Below, piece by piece: positions 7,724 to 16,042 of a stretch of 64,000 bases of DNA. The stretch is from Streptomyces justiciae (GTDB lineage Bacteria > Actinomycetota > Actinomycetes > Streptomycetales > Streptomycetaceae), in contig NZ_JADDXU010000018.1 of the NCBI RefSeq assembly GCF_015163075.1, positions 62,001 through 126,000 of the forward strand. Reading direction: 5' to 3'. Positions within the stretch are counted from its first letter, which is position 1, and every line of letters starts with the position of its first letter. The notes under the pieces were generated by a model. It ran no database searches. It saw only the letters and a program-made list of their open reading frames with translations, and had not been told where the DNA came from. A program made the translations under genes and the position numbers.

Positions 7724-8899
7724 ATGTTCGGAATCGTCAGACCCTGCCGTCATCGGCTCGGTGAGCATCTCAAGACCCAGTGGATGGCGCATTTGTGCGG
7801 GCTGTGTCTCGCGCTGCGCAAGGACCACGGGCAGTTCGCGCGGATCGTCACCAACTATGACGGGCTTCTCATATCGGTTCTGACGGAGGCTCAGGCCGTT
7901 CCGGGCGGTGGGGGGAGGCGTACGGCGGGGCCCTGTCCCCTGCGTGGAATGCGTACCGCGTCCGTCGCCAACGGTGAGGGGGCGCGGCTCTCCGCCGCCG
8001 TCTCGCTGGTGCTCGCCTCGGCCAAGGTCCGGGACCATGTCGCCGACGGGGACGGGCTGCTGGCCCGCAAGCCGGTCGCGCTCGCGGCGCGCCGGGTGGC
8101 GTCGAGCTGGGGTGCGGCGGGGGCCCGTAGCGGGTCGGCGGTAGGGTTCGACACCGCCGTGCTCGTCGACGCCGTCGACCGGCAGCTCGGCATCGAGACG
8201 CTCGCCGGACCCGGGACGCCGATCCTGACCGTCACCGAACCGACCGAGACCGCGACCGCCGCCGCCTTCGCGCACACGGCCGTTCTGGCCGGACGGCCCG
8301 GCAACGCCGCACCGCTCGCCGAGGCGGGACGGCTCTTCGGGCGGCTCGCGCATCTGCTGGACGCCGTGGAGGACAGGGAAACTGACGCCGCGTCGGGCGC
8401 CTGGAACCCACTGACGGCCACGGGGACCTCGCTGACGGAGGCGCGGCGGCTCGCCGACGACGCCGTGCACGGGATTCGGCTGGCGCTGCGGGAGGTCGAG
8501 TTCGCGGACGCCAAGTTGGCGCATGTGCTGCTCGTGCATGAGCTGCGGGGCTCTGTCGATCGGGCGTTCGGTTCGTCGTCGTGCGGGCACGGGGGCGGTA
8601 CGGCGGTCATGTCGTCGCCCTACGCGCCGCCCGGTCCCGGCGGTCCTGGGTTCCCGCCCCCGGAGCCGCCCCGCCGGGACCGGCGTGGGCTGCTCGCGGG
8701 GTGTGCGGTGTGGATGGGGCTCGCCTGCACGTGCCAGATGTGCTGCGGGGAGTTCGAGGACCCCTGGAGCCGGCAGCGCCGCGAAGGGCTGTGCAATCAG
8801 TGCGACGGGTGCGGTGACTGCGGTGATTGCTGCAGCTGCTGCGATTGCTGCGGGAACTGCTGCGACGGTTGCGACTGCGGGTGTGACTGCGGCTGCTGA
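7724..8899 (+). CDS. DUF5685-family protein with cysteine-rich C-terminal tail
   Basis: 391-residue protein of unknown function. The N-terminus, MFGIVRP followed by a cysteine at 8 and a CGLC pair at 25-28 and then LALRKDHG, matches DUF5685, whose conserved cysteines suggest metal binding. A conserved-looking helical middle is followed by a Pro/Gly linker. Then comes a short hydrophobic stretch (residues about 320-335) and a tail with 22 cysteines in about 65 residues, in CC, CDCC and CGDC units. The tail begins around nucleotide 8695. No signal peptide is seen. ATG at 7724 has a GGGGGA site. No TTA codon was seen in the parts I checked. The tail could bind Fe-S, zinc or copper. Confidence 0.72.
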   Translation: MFGIVRPCRHRLGEHLKTQWMAHLCGLCLALRKDHGQFARIVTNYDGLLISVLTEAQAVPGGGGRRTAGPCPLRGMRTASVANGEGARLSAAVSLVLASAKVRDHVADGDGLLARKPVALAARRVASSWGAAGARSGSAVGFDTAVLVDAVDRQLGIETLAGPGTPILTVTEPTETATAAAFAHTAVLAGRPGNAAPLAEAGRLFGRLAHLLDAVEDRETDAASGAWNPLTATGTSLTEARRLADDAVHGIRLALREVEFADAKLAHVLLVHELRGSVDRAFGSSSCGHGGGTAVMSSPYAPPGPGGPGFPPPEPPRRDRRGLLAGCAVWMGLACTCQMCCGEFEDPWSRQRREGLCNQCDGCGDCGDCCSCCDCCGNCCDGCDCGCDCGC

Positions 8900-8914
8900 A
8901 CCGTCCTTGAGTCC

Positions 8915-9859
8915 TCAGTCCTTGAGCTCCGGCGGTGAGATCTCCGACTTGGTGATCGCCGAGCCCGAGGTACCCCACTTCTTCAGGATCTCGGCGTACG
9001 TCCCGTCCGCGATCAGCTTGTTGACCGCCGCCTGGAACGCCGGTGTCAGCTTCGTGTCCTTCTTGAAGGCGAAGCCGACGTCCAGGCGGTGGTACTCGTT
9101 GAGGAACTTGACGCCGCTCTGGTGGGCCACGGCGTAGCGCAGGCCGTTGATGGTGGACATCACCACATCGCTTCGGCCCTGCTGGAGCGAGGACCAGATG
9201 GCGCCCTGCTCGTTGTAGGTCTGCACCTTGTACGCCTTGTCGCCCGCGTCCGTGCACAGGTGCTTGTTCTCCTCCAGCGTGGCCTCGAAGGTGGTGCCCG
9301 CGCTGGTGGCGATGTTGAGGCCGCACAGCTGCTTGAGGTCGGTGACCTTGGTGAGCTCGCTGTCCTTGCGGGTGGCGAAGCCCTGGCCGTCGTTGATGTA
9401 GGTGACGAAGTCGATCGTCTTGCGGCGCTCGTCGGTGACGCCGAAGTTGCCGACGCCGAGGTCGTACTTGCCGCTGTCGAGGGCCGGGAGGATCGCCTCG
9501 AAGCTGGCCTGCTGGGTGTCGAGTTTGATGCCGAGCACCTTGGCGACGGCGTTCGCGAAGTCGATGTCCTGGCCGGCGAGGGTCTTGCCGTCGTCCAGGA
9601 TCGACGTGCCCGGCGGCTGGCCGGAGACGCTGACCGCGAGGGTCAGGCTCGTGGTGCCGGACGGCAGCAGCTTCGCCGCCGCGTCGTCCTTCTTGATGGC
9701 GGAGACGACGTCCGTCGTGGGGATCTCGTCCGACTTCGCCGCGGCGTTCACGGCGTCGTCGTCGGTGCCGGAGCCGCAGGCGGTGAGGAGCAGCGTCGCC
9801 GCGGAGATCGCGATAAAAGGGGTGATAAGTCTGTTTCGGGCGCGCGAAGGCGTACGCAT
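8915..9859 (-). CDS. ABC transporter solute-binding lipoprotein (polar amino acid type)
   Basis: Extracytoplasmic binding protein of the glutamine/cystine-type family (SBP_bac_3), 314 residues. A signal peptide ends in a lipobox, LLLTAC, with lipidated Cys28. The mature part shows SFEAILPALDSGKYDLGVGNF and QQGRSDVVMSTINGLRYAV, typical of the two ligand-binding lobes. The ATG at 9859 has AGGAGA upstream. Longer frames that reach 10966 are antisense to the permease and were discarded. It is divergent from the permease/ATPase/monooxygenase operon and surely works with it. It is the only gene downstream of a cysteine-type leader peptide and an attenuator hairpin, which argues for a sulfur-containing ligand. 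Confidence 0.88.
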   Translation of the reverse strand: MRTPSRARNRLITPFIAISAATLLLTACGSGTDDDAVNAAAKSDEIPTTDVVSAIKKDDAAAKLLPSGTTSLTLAVSVSGQPPGTSILDDGKTLAGQDIDFANAVAKVLGIKLDTQQASFEAILPALDSGKYDLGVGNFGVTDERRKTIDFVTYINDGQGFATRKDSELTKVTDLKQLCGLNIATSAGTTFEATLEENKHLCTDAGDKAYKVQTYNEQGAIWSSLQQGRSDVVMSTINGLRYAVAHQSGVKFLNEYHRLDVGFAFKKDTKLTPAFQAAVNKLIADGTYAEILKKWGTSGSAITKSEISPPELKD

Positions 9860-9959
9860 GGCGGGACTGTCTCCTGTGAGCGAGGAAGCGCTGAGTGAGG
9901 GGAGGGCGCGTGTGAAGGCGAGGAAGGAGAAGAGAAGAGGGTGGAGCAGGTGAATGCGC

Positions 9960-9985
9960 AAAAGGCGCCCCGGACGTCGGGGCGC
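9960..9985 (-). terminator. Attenuator hairpin with T-run before the binding-protein gene
   Basis: On the minus strand an 8-base-pair GC stem (9985-9978 with 9972-9965) has a five-base loop and is followed by TTTT at 9963-9960. It lies 13 bases after the leader-peptide stop codon and about 100 bases before the binding-protein start. An intrinsic terminator between a leader ORF and the structural gene is the expected layout for attenuation. Confidence 0.7.
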
Positions 9986-9998
9986 GCAGGGGGTCAGC

Positions 9999-10070
9999 TC
10001 AACAGGAAGAGGACCACACGCGACCGAGGTCGATGTGGGAGCGCTTGACCAGCCACTGCTGTGGATGCAT
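9999..10070 (-). CDS. Cysteine-type leader peptide, 23 residues
   Basis: Short ORF from ATG at 10070 to TGA at 10001-9999. The peptide ends KRSHIDLGRVWSSSC, matching the SRRHVDLxRVxSxxC pattern of actinobacterial putative leader peptides that precede sulfur assimilation and sulfur uptake genes. The only cysteine is the last codon before stop. A -35-like TTGACG and a weak -10 are placed so that transcription could begin at or next to the ATG, meaning a leaderless leader ORF. Ribosome behaviour at the terminal Cys codon would decide whether the downstream terminator forms. Pattern and position are seen; the regulatory role is inferred. Confidence 0.8.
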   Translation of the reverse strand: MHPQQWLVKRSHIDLGRVWSSSC

Positions 10071-10076
10071 GGGCCA

Positions 10077-10105
10077 AGTGGAACAGGCATCCGGTTGTCC
10101 GTCAA
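10077..10105 (-). promoter_or_regulatory. Candidate leftward promoter for leader peptide and binding protein
   Basis: TTGACG at 10105-10100, a 17-base spacer and TCCACT at 10082-10077. The predicted +1 falls on the leader ATG at 10070. The -35 is good and the -10 is weak. Confidence 0.45.
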
Positions 10106-10141
10106 CTGACTTGAGACGTACGGCTCACAGTGTGGACAGCC

Positions 10142-10172
10142 TTGACAGTGAGGGGAAACCGCCCCGTAGTCT
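10142..10172 (+). promoter_or_regulatory. Candidate rightward promoter of the transporter/monooxygenase operon
   Basis: A perfect TTGACA at 10142-10147 is followed after 18-19 bases by GTAGTCT (TAGTCT at 10167-10172). This leaves a 5' leader of about 60 bases before the permease ATG at 10238. No leader peptide is seen on this side. Confidence 0.55.
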
Positions 10173-10237
10173 CGAAAGGCGGCCCTGCTGAGGGGCTCGG
10201 CCGTATGTGAAGGCGCCCGTCCACACGGAGCTTTCGC

Positions 10238-11095
10238 ATGTCCTCCGACACCCTCGCCAAAGCCCCCGCCGCCCCGGACATACCCGAGGGCGCGGATTCC
10301 CTGCGGATCGTCCCGCAACGCCGCCTCGGCCAGTGGATCGCCGCCGTCGCCGTACTGGTGCTGCTCGGCCTCGCCGCCAACTCGGTCCTGCGCAACGACG
10401 CGTTCCAGTGGGACGTCGTCGCCGACTACTTCACCTCGCGGTCCGTGCTCCGCGGACTGTGGCTCACCCTCTGGCTGACCGCCGTCGTGATGGTGCTCGG
10501 CTTCGCCCTCGGCACCCTGCTCGCCGCCGCCCGGCTGTCCGCCAACCCCGTGCTGAGAGCGGTCAGTTGGGGGTACGTCTGGCTGTTCCGGTCGATCCCG
10601 ATCCTGGTGCAGCTGCTCCTCTGGTTCAACATCGGGGCGCTGTACCCGCAGATCCTCGGCGTGAAGACCGTCGATCTGCTCGGACCGGTCACCGTCGCCG
10701 TCATCGGGCTCACCCTGCACGAGGCCGCGTACGCCGCTGAGGTGGTGCGTGGCGGCATCCTCTCCGTCGACCGGGGACAGGTCGAGGCCGCGCAGGCGCT
10801 CGGGCTGAGCAGGTGGCGGCGCTGGTGGCGGATCGTGCTCCCGCAGGCGATGCGCTCCATCGTGCCGCCCGCCGGGAACATGCTGATCGGCACCCTCAAG
10901 GGCACCTCCATCGTCAGCGTCATCGCCGTACAGGACCTGCTCTACTCGGTGCAGCTCGTCTACCACCGCACCTACGAGGTCATCCCGCTGCTGATGGTGG
11001 CCACCGTCTGGTACACGGTCGTGACCTCGGTGCTCAGCGTCGGCCAGTACTACGTGGAGCGGTACTACGCGCGCGGCTCGGAGGCGGCGCGATGA
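10238..11095 (+). CDS. ABC transporter permease (polar amino acid/cystine type)
   Basis: Membrane component of an amino-acid-type importer, 285 residues. After a hydrophilic N-terminus and a first helix come LRGLWLTLWLTAVVMVLGF, a typical HisMQ-family segment, and the EAA loop region (VEAAQALGLSRWRRWWRI) that docks on the ATPase. The ATG at 10238 has a GGAG box. The stop codon overlaps the next start (ATGA at 11092-11095). Having only one permease gene suggests a homodimeric channel. The gene order points to a specialised importer coupled to oxidative catabolism rather than general amino-acid uptake. Confidence 0.9.
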   Translation: MSSDTLAKAPAAPDIPEGADSLRIVPQRRLGQWIAAVAVLVLLGLAANSVLRNDAFQWDVVADYFTSRSVLRGLWLTLWLTAVVMVLGFALGTLLAAARLSANPVLRAVSWGYVWLFRSIPILVQLLLWFNIGALYPQILGVKTVDLLGPVTVAVIGLTLHEAAYAAEVVRGGILSVDRGQVEAAQALGLSRWRRWWRIVLPQAMRSIVPPAGNMLIGTLKGTSIVSVIAVQDLLYSVQLVYHRTYEVIPLLMVATVWYTVVTSVLSVGQYYVERYYARGSEAAR

Positions 11096-12867
11096 GCCGG
11101 GGGACGCTGGTGATCGTCGGGGCCGGGCCGCGGGGGACCGGTCTGATCGAGCGGATCGCCGCCAACGCGCCTGAGCTGTACGCCGGTTCGGGCCTGTCCC
11201 GTGAAGGCTTCGACATCCATCTGGTGGACCCCTATCCGCCGGGTGCCGGGCGCATCTGGCGGGAGGCGCAGTCGCCGCTGCTGTGGATGAACTCGCACGC
11301 CGAGGACGTCACCATGTTCACCGACGAGACGGTGACCATGGAGGGACCCGTGCGCCCCGGACCCACCCTGCACGAGTGGGCCGGCATCGACGGCTCCGTC
11401 TTCGCCGACCGGCAGCTCCAGGGCGCCTATCTGCGGTGGGTGCACGAGCGGGCGGTGGCGGACCTGCCGGACAGCATCCGGGTCCACCATCACCCACGCC
11501 GCGCCCTGCGGATCAGCGGTCCGCGCGAGGGACGTCAGCAGGTGTGGCTGGAGGGCCGCCCGCGCCCGCTGCTCGCCGACCTGGTGGTGCTCTCCCTCGG
11601 CCATCTCGATGCCGAACTCGACGCCGAACAGGGTGACTTGGCGGCCTACGCCGAGAGGCATGGGCTCGTCCATCTCCCGCCCGACTTCACCGCCGACAGC
11701 GACCTGTCCGCGCTCGCGCCCGGCGAGCCGGTCCTCGTACGCGGCTTCGGGCTGGCCTTCGTCGACCTGATGGTGCTCCTCACCGAGGGGCGCGGCGGGC
11801 GGTACGAGGGGGACACCTATGTGCCCTCGGGGCGGGAGCCGGTGCTGTACGTCGGCTCGCGGCGCGGAGTGCCGTACCACTCGAAGATCGGGTACGAGTG
11901 GACCGGCGAACGCCCGCCGCTGCCCCGGTTCTTCGGGCCCGCCGAGGTGGATCAACTGCTCGCGCGCCCCGGCGGGTTCGACTTCCGGCGGGACGTGTGG
12001 CCGCTGGTGGAGAAGGAGTTGGGGTTCGCCCACTACCACCGGCTGTTCGACGTCCACCCCGAGCGGACCTCCGGCGCCTGGGCCGACTTCGAGGAGAAGT
12101 ACGCGGCGGCCGAGGGCGAGGCGGAGCTCGGGGCGCTGGTGGCGTCCGCCGTGCCCGACCCCGCCGACCGGCTGGACCTGACGGCGCTCGACCGGCCGCT
12201 GGAGGGGGTGCGCTACGGGTCGTACGAGGAGTTCCAGGAAGGGCTTCGGGGGTATGTGGAGCGGGATCTGAGCAGGCGTCACGATCCCTCGTACAGCCCG
12301 GACCTGGCGGTCTTCCTCGGACTGCTCTCCGTCTACGGGCAGTTGATCCGGCTCGGGGGCGTCCCGCCCTGGTGGCACGGGTTCTTCAGCTATCTGGCCT
12401 CCGGGCCGCCCGGACCCCGGCTGCGGCAGCTGCTGGCGCTGTCGCGGGCCGGTGTCCTGAAGTTCGTCGGCGCCGACATGAGCGTCACCGCCGAGGGCGG
12501 GGTGTTCCGGGCGACGAGCGCGACCGTGCCGGGAGCCTTCGTCGAGGCGCGGGCGCTGGTCGAGGCGCGGCTGCCCGAACCCACCGTCGGACGGGCCCGG
12601 GACACGCTGCTGCGGGAACTGCACGCCGACGGGGCCGCCGAGACGCCCGACGGGCTGCTCCGGGTCGACCCCGCCGACGGGCGGATCCTCGACCGGAACG
12701 GCCGGCCGCACCCCCGGCGGTTCGCGCTCGGCCCCTACACCGACGGCCGTACCCCCGGCGCCTTCACCCGGCCCCGCACCGGCGGGCCCGCCTTCCGGCA
12801 GAACGACGCGACCGCGCGGGCGGCGCTGCTGTTCCTGGGCGCACTGACCGGACGGGCGGCGGCATGA
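11092..12867 (+). CDS. FAD/NAD(P)-binding protein (NAD_binding_9 type)
   Basis: 591-residue flavoprotein-like protein with an N-terminal Rossmann motif LVIVGAGPRGTGLIERI. It then has VDPYPPGAGRIWR and a long central and C-terminal region characteristic of the FAD-NAD(P)-binding family seen in actinobacteria. A second dinucleotide-binding region around GEPVLVRGFGLAFVDLM is visible. The ATG at 11092 overlaps the permease stop, so translation is coupled. It might reduce flavin for the two monooxygenases or itself hydroxylate the substrate. Neither role is shown. The family is annotated widely but not functionally defined, to my knowledge. Confidence 0.75.
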   Translation: MSRGTLVIVGAGPRGTGLIERIAANAPELYAGSGLSREGFDIHLVDPYPPGAGRIWREAQSPLLWMNSHAEDVTMFTDETVTMEGPVRPGPTLHEWAGIDGSVFADRQLQGAYLRWVHERAVADLPDSIRVHHHPRRALRISGPREGRQQVWLEGRPRPLLADLVVLSLGHLDAELDAEQGDLAAYAERHGLVHLPPDFTADSDLSALAPGEPVLVRGFGLAFVDLMVLLTEGRGGRYEGDTYVPSGREPVLYVGSRRGVPYHSKIGYEWTGERPPLPRFFGPAEVDQLLARPGGFDFRRDVWPLVEKELGFAHYHRLFDVHPERTSGAWADFEEKYAAAEGEAELGALVASAVPDPADRLDLTALDRPLEGVRYGSYEEFQEGLRGYVERDLSRRHDPSYSPDLAVFLGLLSVYGQLIRLGGVPPWWHGFFSYLASGPPGPRLRQLLALSRAGVLKFVGADMSVTAEGGVFRATSATVPGAFVEARALVEARLPEPTVGRARDTLLRELHADGAAETPDGLLRVDPADGRILDRNGRPHPRRFALGPYTDGRTPGAFTRPRTGGPAFRQNDATARAALLFLGALTGRAAA

Positions 12868-12937
12868 GCACCCGGGCCCGCTGTACGGGCGGTCCGCCCC
12901 AGACCCCCCACCCCTACGTTCGCGAGGAACCCCACCC

Positions 12938-13699
12938 ATGACCGTCATGGTCGACATCAGGTCCGTCCACAAGAGCTTCGGCTCCCTGGAAGTGCTCAAG
13001 GGCATCGACCTCGCCGTGCGCACCGGCGAGGTCACCGTGATCCTCGGACCGTCCGGGTCCGGCAAGTCGACGCTGCTGCGCACCATCAACCATCTGGAGA
13101 AGGTGGACGGCGGCGCCATCAGCGTGGACGGCGCGCTGATCGGCTACCGGCGTGCGGGCGACCGGCTGTACGAGCTGCCCGAGCGCGAGGTGCTCCGGCA
13201 GCGCACGCGGATCGGCTTCGTCTTCCAGAACTTCAACCTGTTCCCGCACCTCACCGTGCTGGACAACATCATCGAGGCGCCGGTCTCCGCGCTGAAGCGC
13301 CCCCGCAAGGAGGCCGTCGACACCGCGCGCCGGCTGCTCGACCGGGTGGGGCTCGCGGAGAAGGCCGACGCCTACCCCCGGCAGCTCTCCGGCGGGCAGC
13401 AGCAGCGCGTCGCCATCGCGCGGGCGCTCGCGCTGGAGCCGAAGCTGCTGCTGTTCGACGAGCCGACGTCCGCGCTCGACCCCGAGCTGGTCGGTGAAGT
13501 CCTCGACGTCATCAAGGACTTGGCGCATCAGGGCACGACGATGATCGTCGTCACGCACGAGATCGGGTTCGCCCGCGAGGTCGCCGACACGGTGGTCTTC
13601 ATGGACGACGGACGGATCGTCGAGCAGGGCCCGCCGGGCGACGTACTGGACAACCCGCGACACGACCGCACGCGGGCCTTTCTCTCGAAGGTGCTCTGA
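12938..13699 (+). CDS. ABC transporter ATP-binding protein (GlnQ/cystine type)
   Basis: ATPase of the amino-acid importer, 253 residues. It has Walker A GPSGSGKST, a Q-loop FVFQNFNLFPHLTV typical of the polar amino acid family, signature LSGGQQQRVAIARAL, Walker B LLFDEPTSALDPE and the switch VTHEIGFA. The start at 12938 has a GAGGAA box; the 70-base gap before it is the longest within the operon. The stop overlaps the next gene's ATG by one base (TGATG). It pairs with the permease at 10238 and the divergent binding protein at 8915. Confidence 0.93.
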   Translation: MTVMVDIRSVHKSFGSLEVLKGIDLAVRTGEVTVILGPSGSGKSTLLRTINHLEKVDGGAISVDGALIGYRRAGDRLYELPEREVLRQRTRIGFVFQNFNLFPHLTVLDNIIEAPVSALKRPRKEAVDTARRLLDRVGLAEKADAYPRQLSGGQQQRVAIARALALEPKLLLFDEPTSALDPELVGEVLDVIKDLAHQGTTMIVVTHEIGFAREVADTVVFMDDGRIVEQGPPGDVLDNPRHDRTRAFLSKVL

Positions 13700-14748
13700 T
13701 GCTGCATCTCTCCGCCGCCGTCGACCAGCCGTCCGTGTACGACGCCGCCTCCTACGTCGACCTCGCCCGCCTCGCCGAGCACGGCGTCCTCGACTTCGTG
13801 ACGCTGGACGACACCTTCGCCCGGCCCGGGCTCGACGCGCTGTCCGTGCTGTCGCGGGTGGCGCCCGCCACCAACCGCGTCGGCCTCGTCCCGACCGTCA
13901 CCACCACGCACACCGAGCCCTTCCATGTGCAGGCCGCCGTCGCCACCCTCGACTGGGTCAGCCGGGGCCGGGCGGGCTGGCGGCTCGATGTCTCCACCAC
14001 CGAGGGCGAGGCCCGGCTCTTCGGCCGCCGGCACGCCGCCCCCGCCGAGGAGTTGTGGCGGGAGGCCGGGGAAGTGGCCGACGTGGCCGCGCGGTTGTGG
14101 GACAGCTGGGAGGACGACGCCGAGATCCGGGACGTGCCGACCGGCCGCTTCATCGACCGGGACAAGCTGCACCACGTCGACTTCGAGGGCTCGGGCTTCT
14201 CCGTCAAGGGTCCCTCGATCGTGCCCCGGCCGCCGCAGGGACACCCCGTCCGGGTCGTCGACGCGACCGAGGGGCTCGCCCGGCGTACTGCCGCCCGGTA
14301 CGCCGACGTGGCGCTGGTGCGGGTGGCGAACGCCGCGCAGGCCGGTGCCGTACGGGACCAACTCCGCAAGGAAGCCGCCAGGTTCGGCAGGAACCCGGAC
14401 GGGCTGCGGGTCCTCGCCAGCCTCCTCGCCGACCTCGGCGACGGCGAGCACGCCGCCGAGCCCGGCCATGGCGGAGGAGGGCCCCGGCAGACCGCGCAGG
14501 GCCCGCTGTACCGGGGCGGCCCCGTCGACCTCGCCGAGCTGATCGCCTCCTGGCACGGGTCCGGCGCCGTCGACGGCTTCCATCTCACGCCCGCCGCGCC
14601 GCGCCGCGACCTGGAGCGACTCGTCAACGGCACGGTTCCGCTGCTCCAGCACCGGGGCCTGTTCCGCACCTTCTATCCGGGCAGCACGCTCCGGGACCAC
14701 CTGGGTCTCGCGCGGCCCGCCAACCAGTACGCGGGGGAGGCCTCATGA
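13699..14748 (+). CDS. LLM-class flavin-dependent monooxygenase (luciferase-like)
   Basis: Bacterial luciferase-like FMNH2-dependent oxygenase, 349 residues. Visible family features are the N-terminal barrel strand LHLSAAVDQ, the VGLVPTVTTTHTEPFHVQ strand that lines the flavin site, and WVSRGRAGWRLDVSTTEGE, the counterpart of the SGGRAGWNVV segment. It starts at an ATG overlapping the ATPase stop and ends in an ATGA overlap with the next monooxygenase, so the two are translationally coupled. By layout it resembles the smaller luciferase-like partner found with amino-acid-type importers in the Bacillus S-alkylcysteine utilisation operons. The substrate is inferred only. Confidence 0.85.
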   Translation: MLHLSAAVDQPSVYDAASYVDLARLAEHGVLDFVTLDDTFARPGLDALSVLSRVAPATNRVGLVPTVTTTHTEPFHVQAAVATLDWVSRGRAGWRLDVSTTEGEARLFGRRHAAPAEELWREAGEVADVAARLWDSWEDDAEIRDVPTGRFIDRDKLHHVDFEGSGFSVKGPSIVPRPPQGHPVRVVDATEGLARRTAARYADVALVRVANAAQAGAVRDQLRKEAARFGRNPDGLRVLASLLADLGDGEHAAEPGHGGGGPRQTAQGPLYRGGPVDLAELIASWHGSGAVDGFHLTPAAPRRDLERLVNGTVPLLQHRGLFRTFYPGSTLRDHLGLARPANQYAGEAS

Positions 14749-16037
14749 CGAAGCAGATCCATCTCGCCGCCCACTTCCCGGGAGTCAACAACACCACCGT
14801 TTGGGCCGATCCGCGGTCGAGGTCGCAGATCGAGTTCTCCTCCTTCGAGCACCTCGCCCGCACCGCCGAGCGCGGGCTGTTCGACTTCTTCTTCCTCGCG
14901 GAAGGGCTGCGGCTGCGTGAACACAAGGGCCGCATCCACGACTTGGACGTCGTCGGCCGCCCGGAGTCCCTCACCGTGCTGAACGCGCTCGCCGCCGTCA
15001 CCGAGCGGCTGGGACTCGCGGCGACGGTCAACGCGACCTTCAACGAGCCGTACGAACTGGCCCGCAGGCTGGCCACCCTCGACCACCTCAGCGGGGGCCG
15101 GGCCGCCTGGAACGTGGTGACCTCCTCCGACGCCTTCACCGGCGAGAACTTCCGGCGCGGCGGCTTCCTCGACCGGGCCGACCGGTACACCAGGGCCGCC
15201 GAATTCGTCGCCACGGCACGGGAGTTGTGGGACTCCTGGACCCCGGACGGCCTGTCCCGCCCGTTCGCCCACCGGGGGCGGCACTTCGACATCGCGGGCG
15301 AGTTCACCGTGCCGCGCTCCCCGCAGGGGCATCCGGTCGTCATCCAGGCCGGGGACTCCGACGAGGGCCGGGAGTTCGCGGCCGCCACCGCCGACGTGAT
15401 CTTCACGCGGCAGAGCTCACTGGAGGCGGGGAAGGCCTTCTACGCCGATGTGAAGAGGCGGCTCGCCAAGTACGGCCGCGCGCACGGCGACCTGAAGATC
15501 CTGCCCGGCGTCTCCGTCGTCCTCGGCGACACCGCCGCCGACGCCCGGGAGAAGGCCGCCGAGATCCGGCGCCGACAGACCTCCCCGCAGACGGCGTTGC
15601 TCACCCTGGAGCAGATCTGGGGCGCCGACCTGTCCTCGTACGACCCCGACGGACCGCTCCCCGACTTCGACCCCGTGCCGGACTCCGGCATCACCCAGGG
15701 GCGGACCCGGCGCGGCGACACGGTCGCGATCGCGGAGAAGTGGCGGGCGTTGGCGCAGGAGAAGGGGTTGTCCATCCGGCAGACCGTCATCGAGGCGGGC
15801 GGCCGGCAGTCCTTCGTCGGCACCCCGCAGGCGATCGCCGCCGAGCTCGACGCGTTCGTGCAGGCCGATGCCGCCGACGGCTTCATTCTCGTACCGCATC
15901 TCACCCCCGGCGGGCTCGACGAGTTCGTGGACCGGGTGGTGCCGCTGCTCCAGGAGCGCGGCGTGTTCCGCACGGAGTACGAGGGCAGCACCCTGCGTTC
16001 CCATCTCGGGCTCGCAGAACCGGCATGGAAAGGCTGA
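14745..16037 (+). CDS. LLM-class flavin-dependent oxygenase, NtaA/SnaA/DszA family
   Basis: 430-residue FMNH2-dependent monooxygenase of the NtaA/SnaA/DszA/YtnJ group, which act on nitrilotriacetate, pristinamycin, dibenzothiophene sulfone or S-modified cysteine. Motifs are the N-terminal AAHFPGVNNTTVW, FFLAEGL, LDHLSGGRAAWNVVTSSD and FTVPRSPQGHPVVIQAG. The last two are signatures of this group. The start overlaps the preceding stop. In the context of a cystine-like importer and a cysteine leader peptide I favour an organosulfur substrate, with C-S bond cleavage as the outcome. Nitrogen-containing chelators remain possible. Confidence 0.88.
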   Translation: MTKQIHLAAHFPGVNNTTVWADPRSRSQIEFSSFEHLARTAERGLFDFFFLAEGLRLREHKGRIHDLDVVGRPESLTVLNALAAVTERLGLAATVNATFNEPYELARRLATLDHLSGGRAAWNVVTSSDAFTGENFRRGGFLDRADRYTRAAEFVATARELWDSWTPDGLSRPFAHRGRHFDIAGEFTVPRSPQGHPVVIQAGDSDEGREFAAATADVIFTRQSSLEAGKAFYADVKRRLAKYGRAHGDLKILPGVSVVLGDTAADAREKAAEIRRRQTSPQTALLTLEQIWGADLSSYDPDGPLPDFDPVPDSGITQGRTRRGDTVAIAEKWRALAQEKGLSIRQTVIEAGGRQSFVGTPQAIAAELDAFVQADAADGFILVPHLTPGGLDEFVDRVVPLLQERGVFRTEYEGSTLRSHLGLAEPAWKG

Positions 16038-16042
16038 TCAGG

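Noticed and set aside
7724..8899. bldA-type (TTA codon) control of the cysteine-rich protein
   Set aside because: No in-frame TTA was seen in the parts examined.
9860..10966. Upstream extension of the binding-protein frame to 683 residues
   Set aside because: The extra part is antisense to the permease gene and crosses the leader peptide; the lipoprotein signal begins cleanly at 9859.
12868..12937. Possible operon break before the importer ATPase gene
   Set aside because: The 70-base gap has no clear terminator or promoter, and the ATPase is functionally required by the permease upstream, so one operon is simpler.
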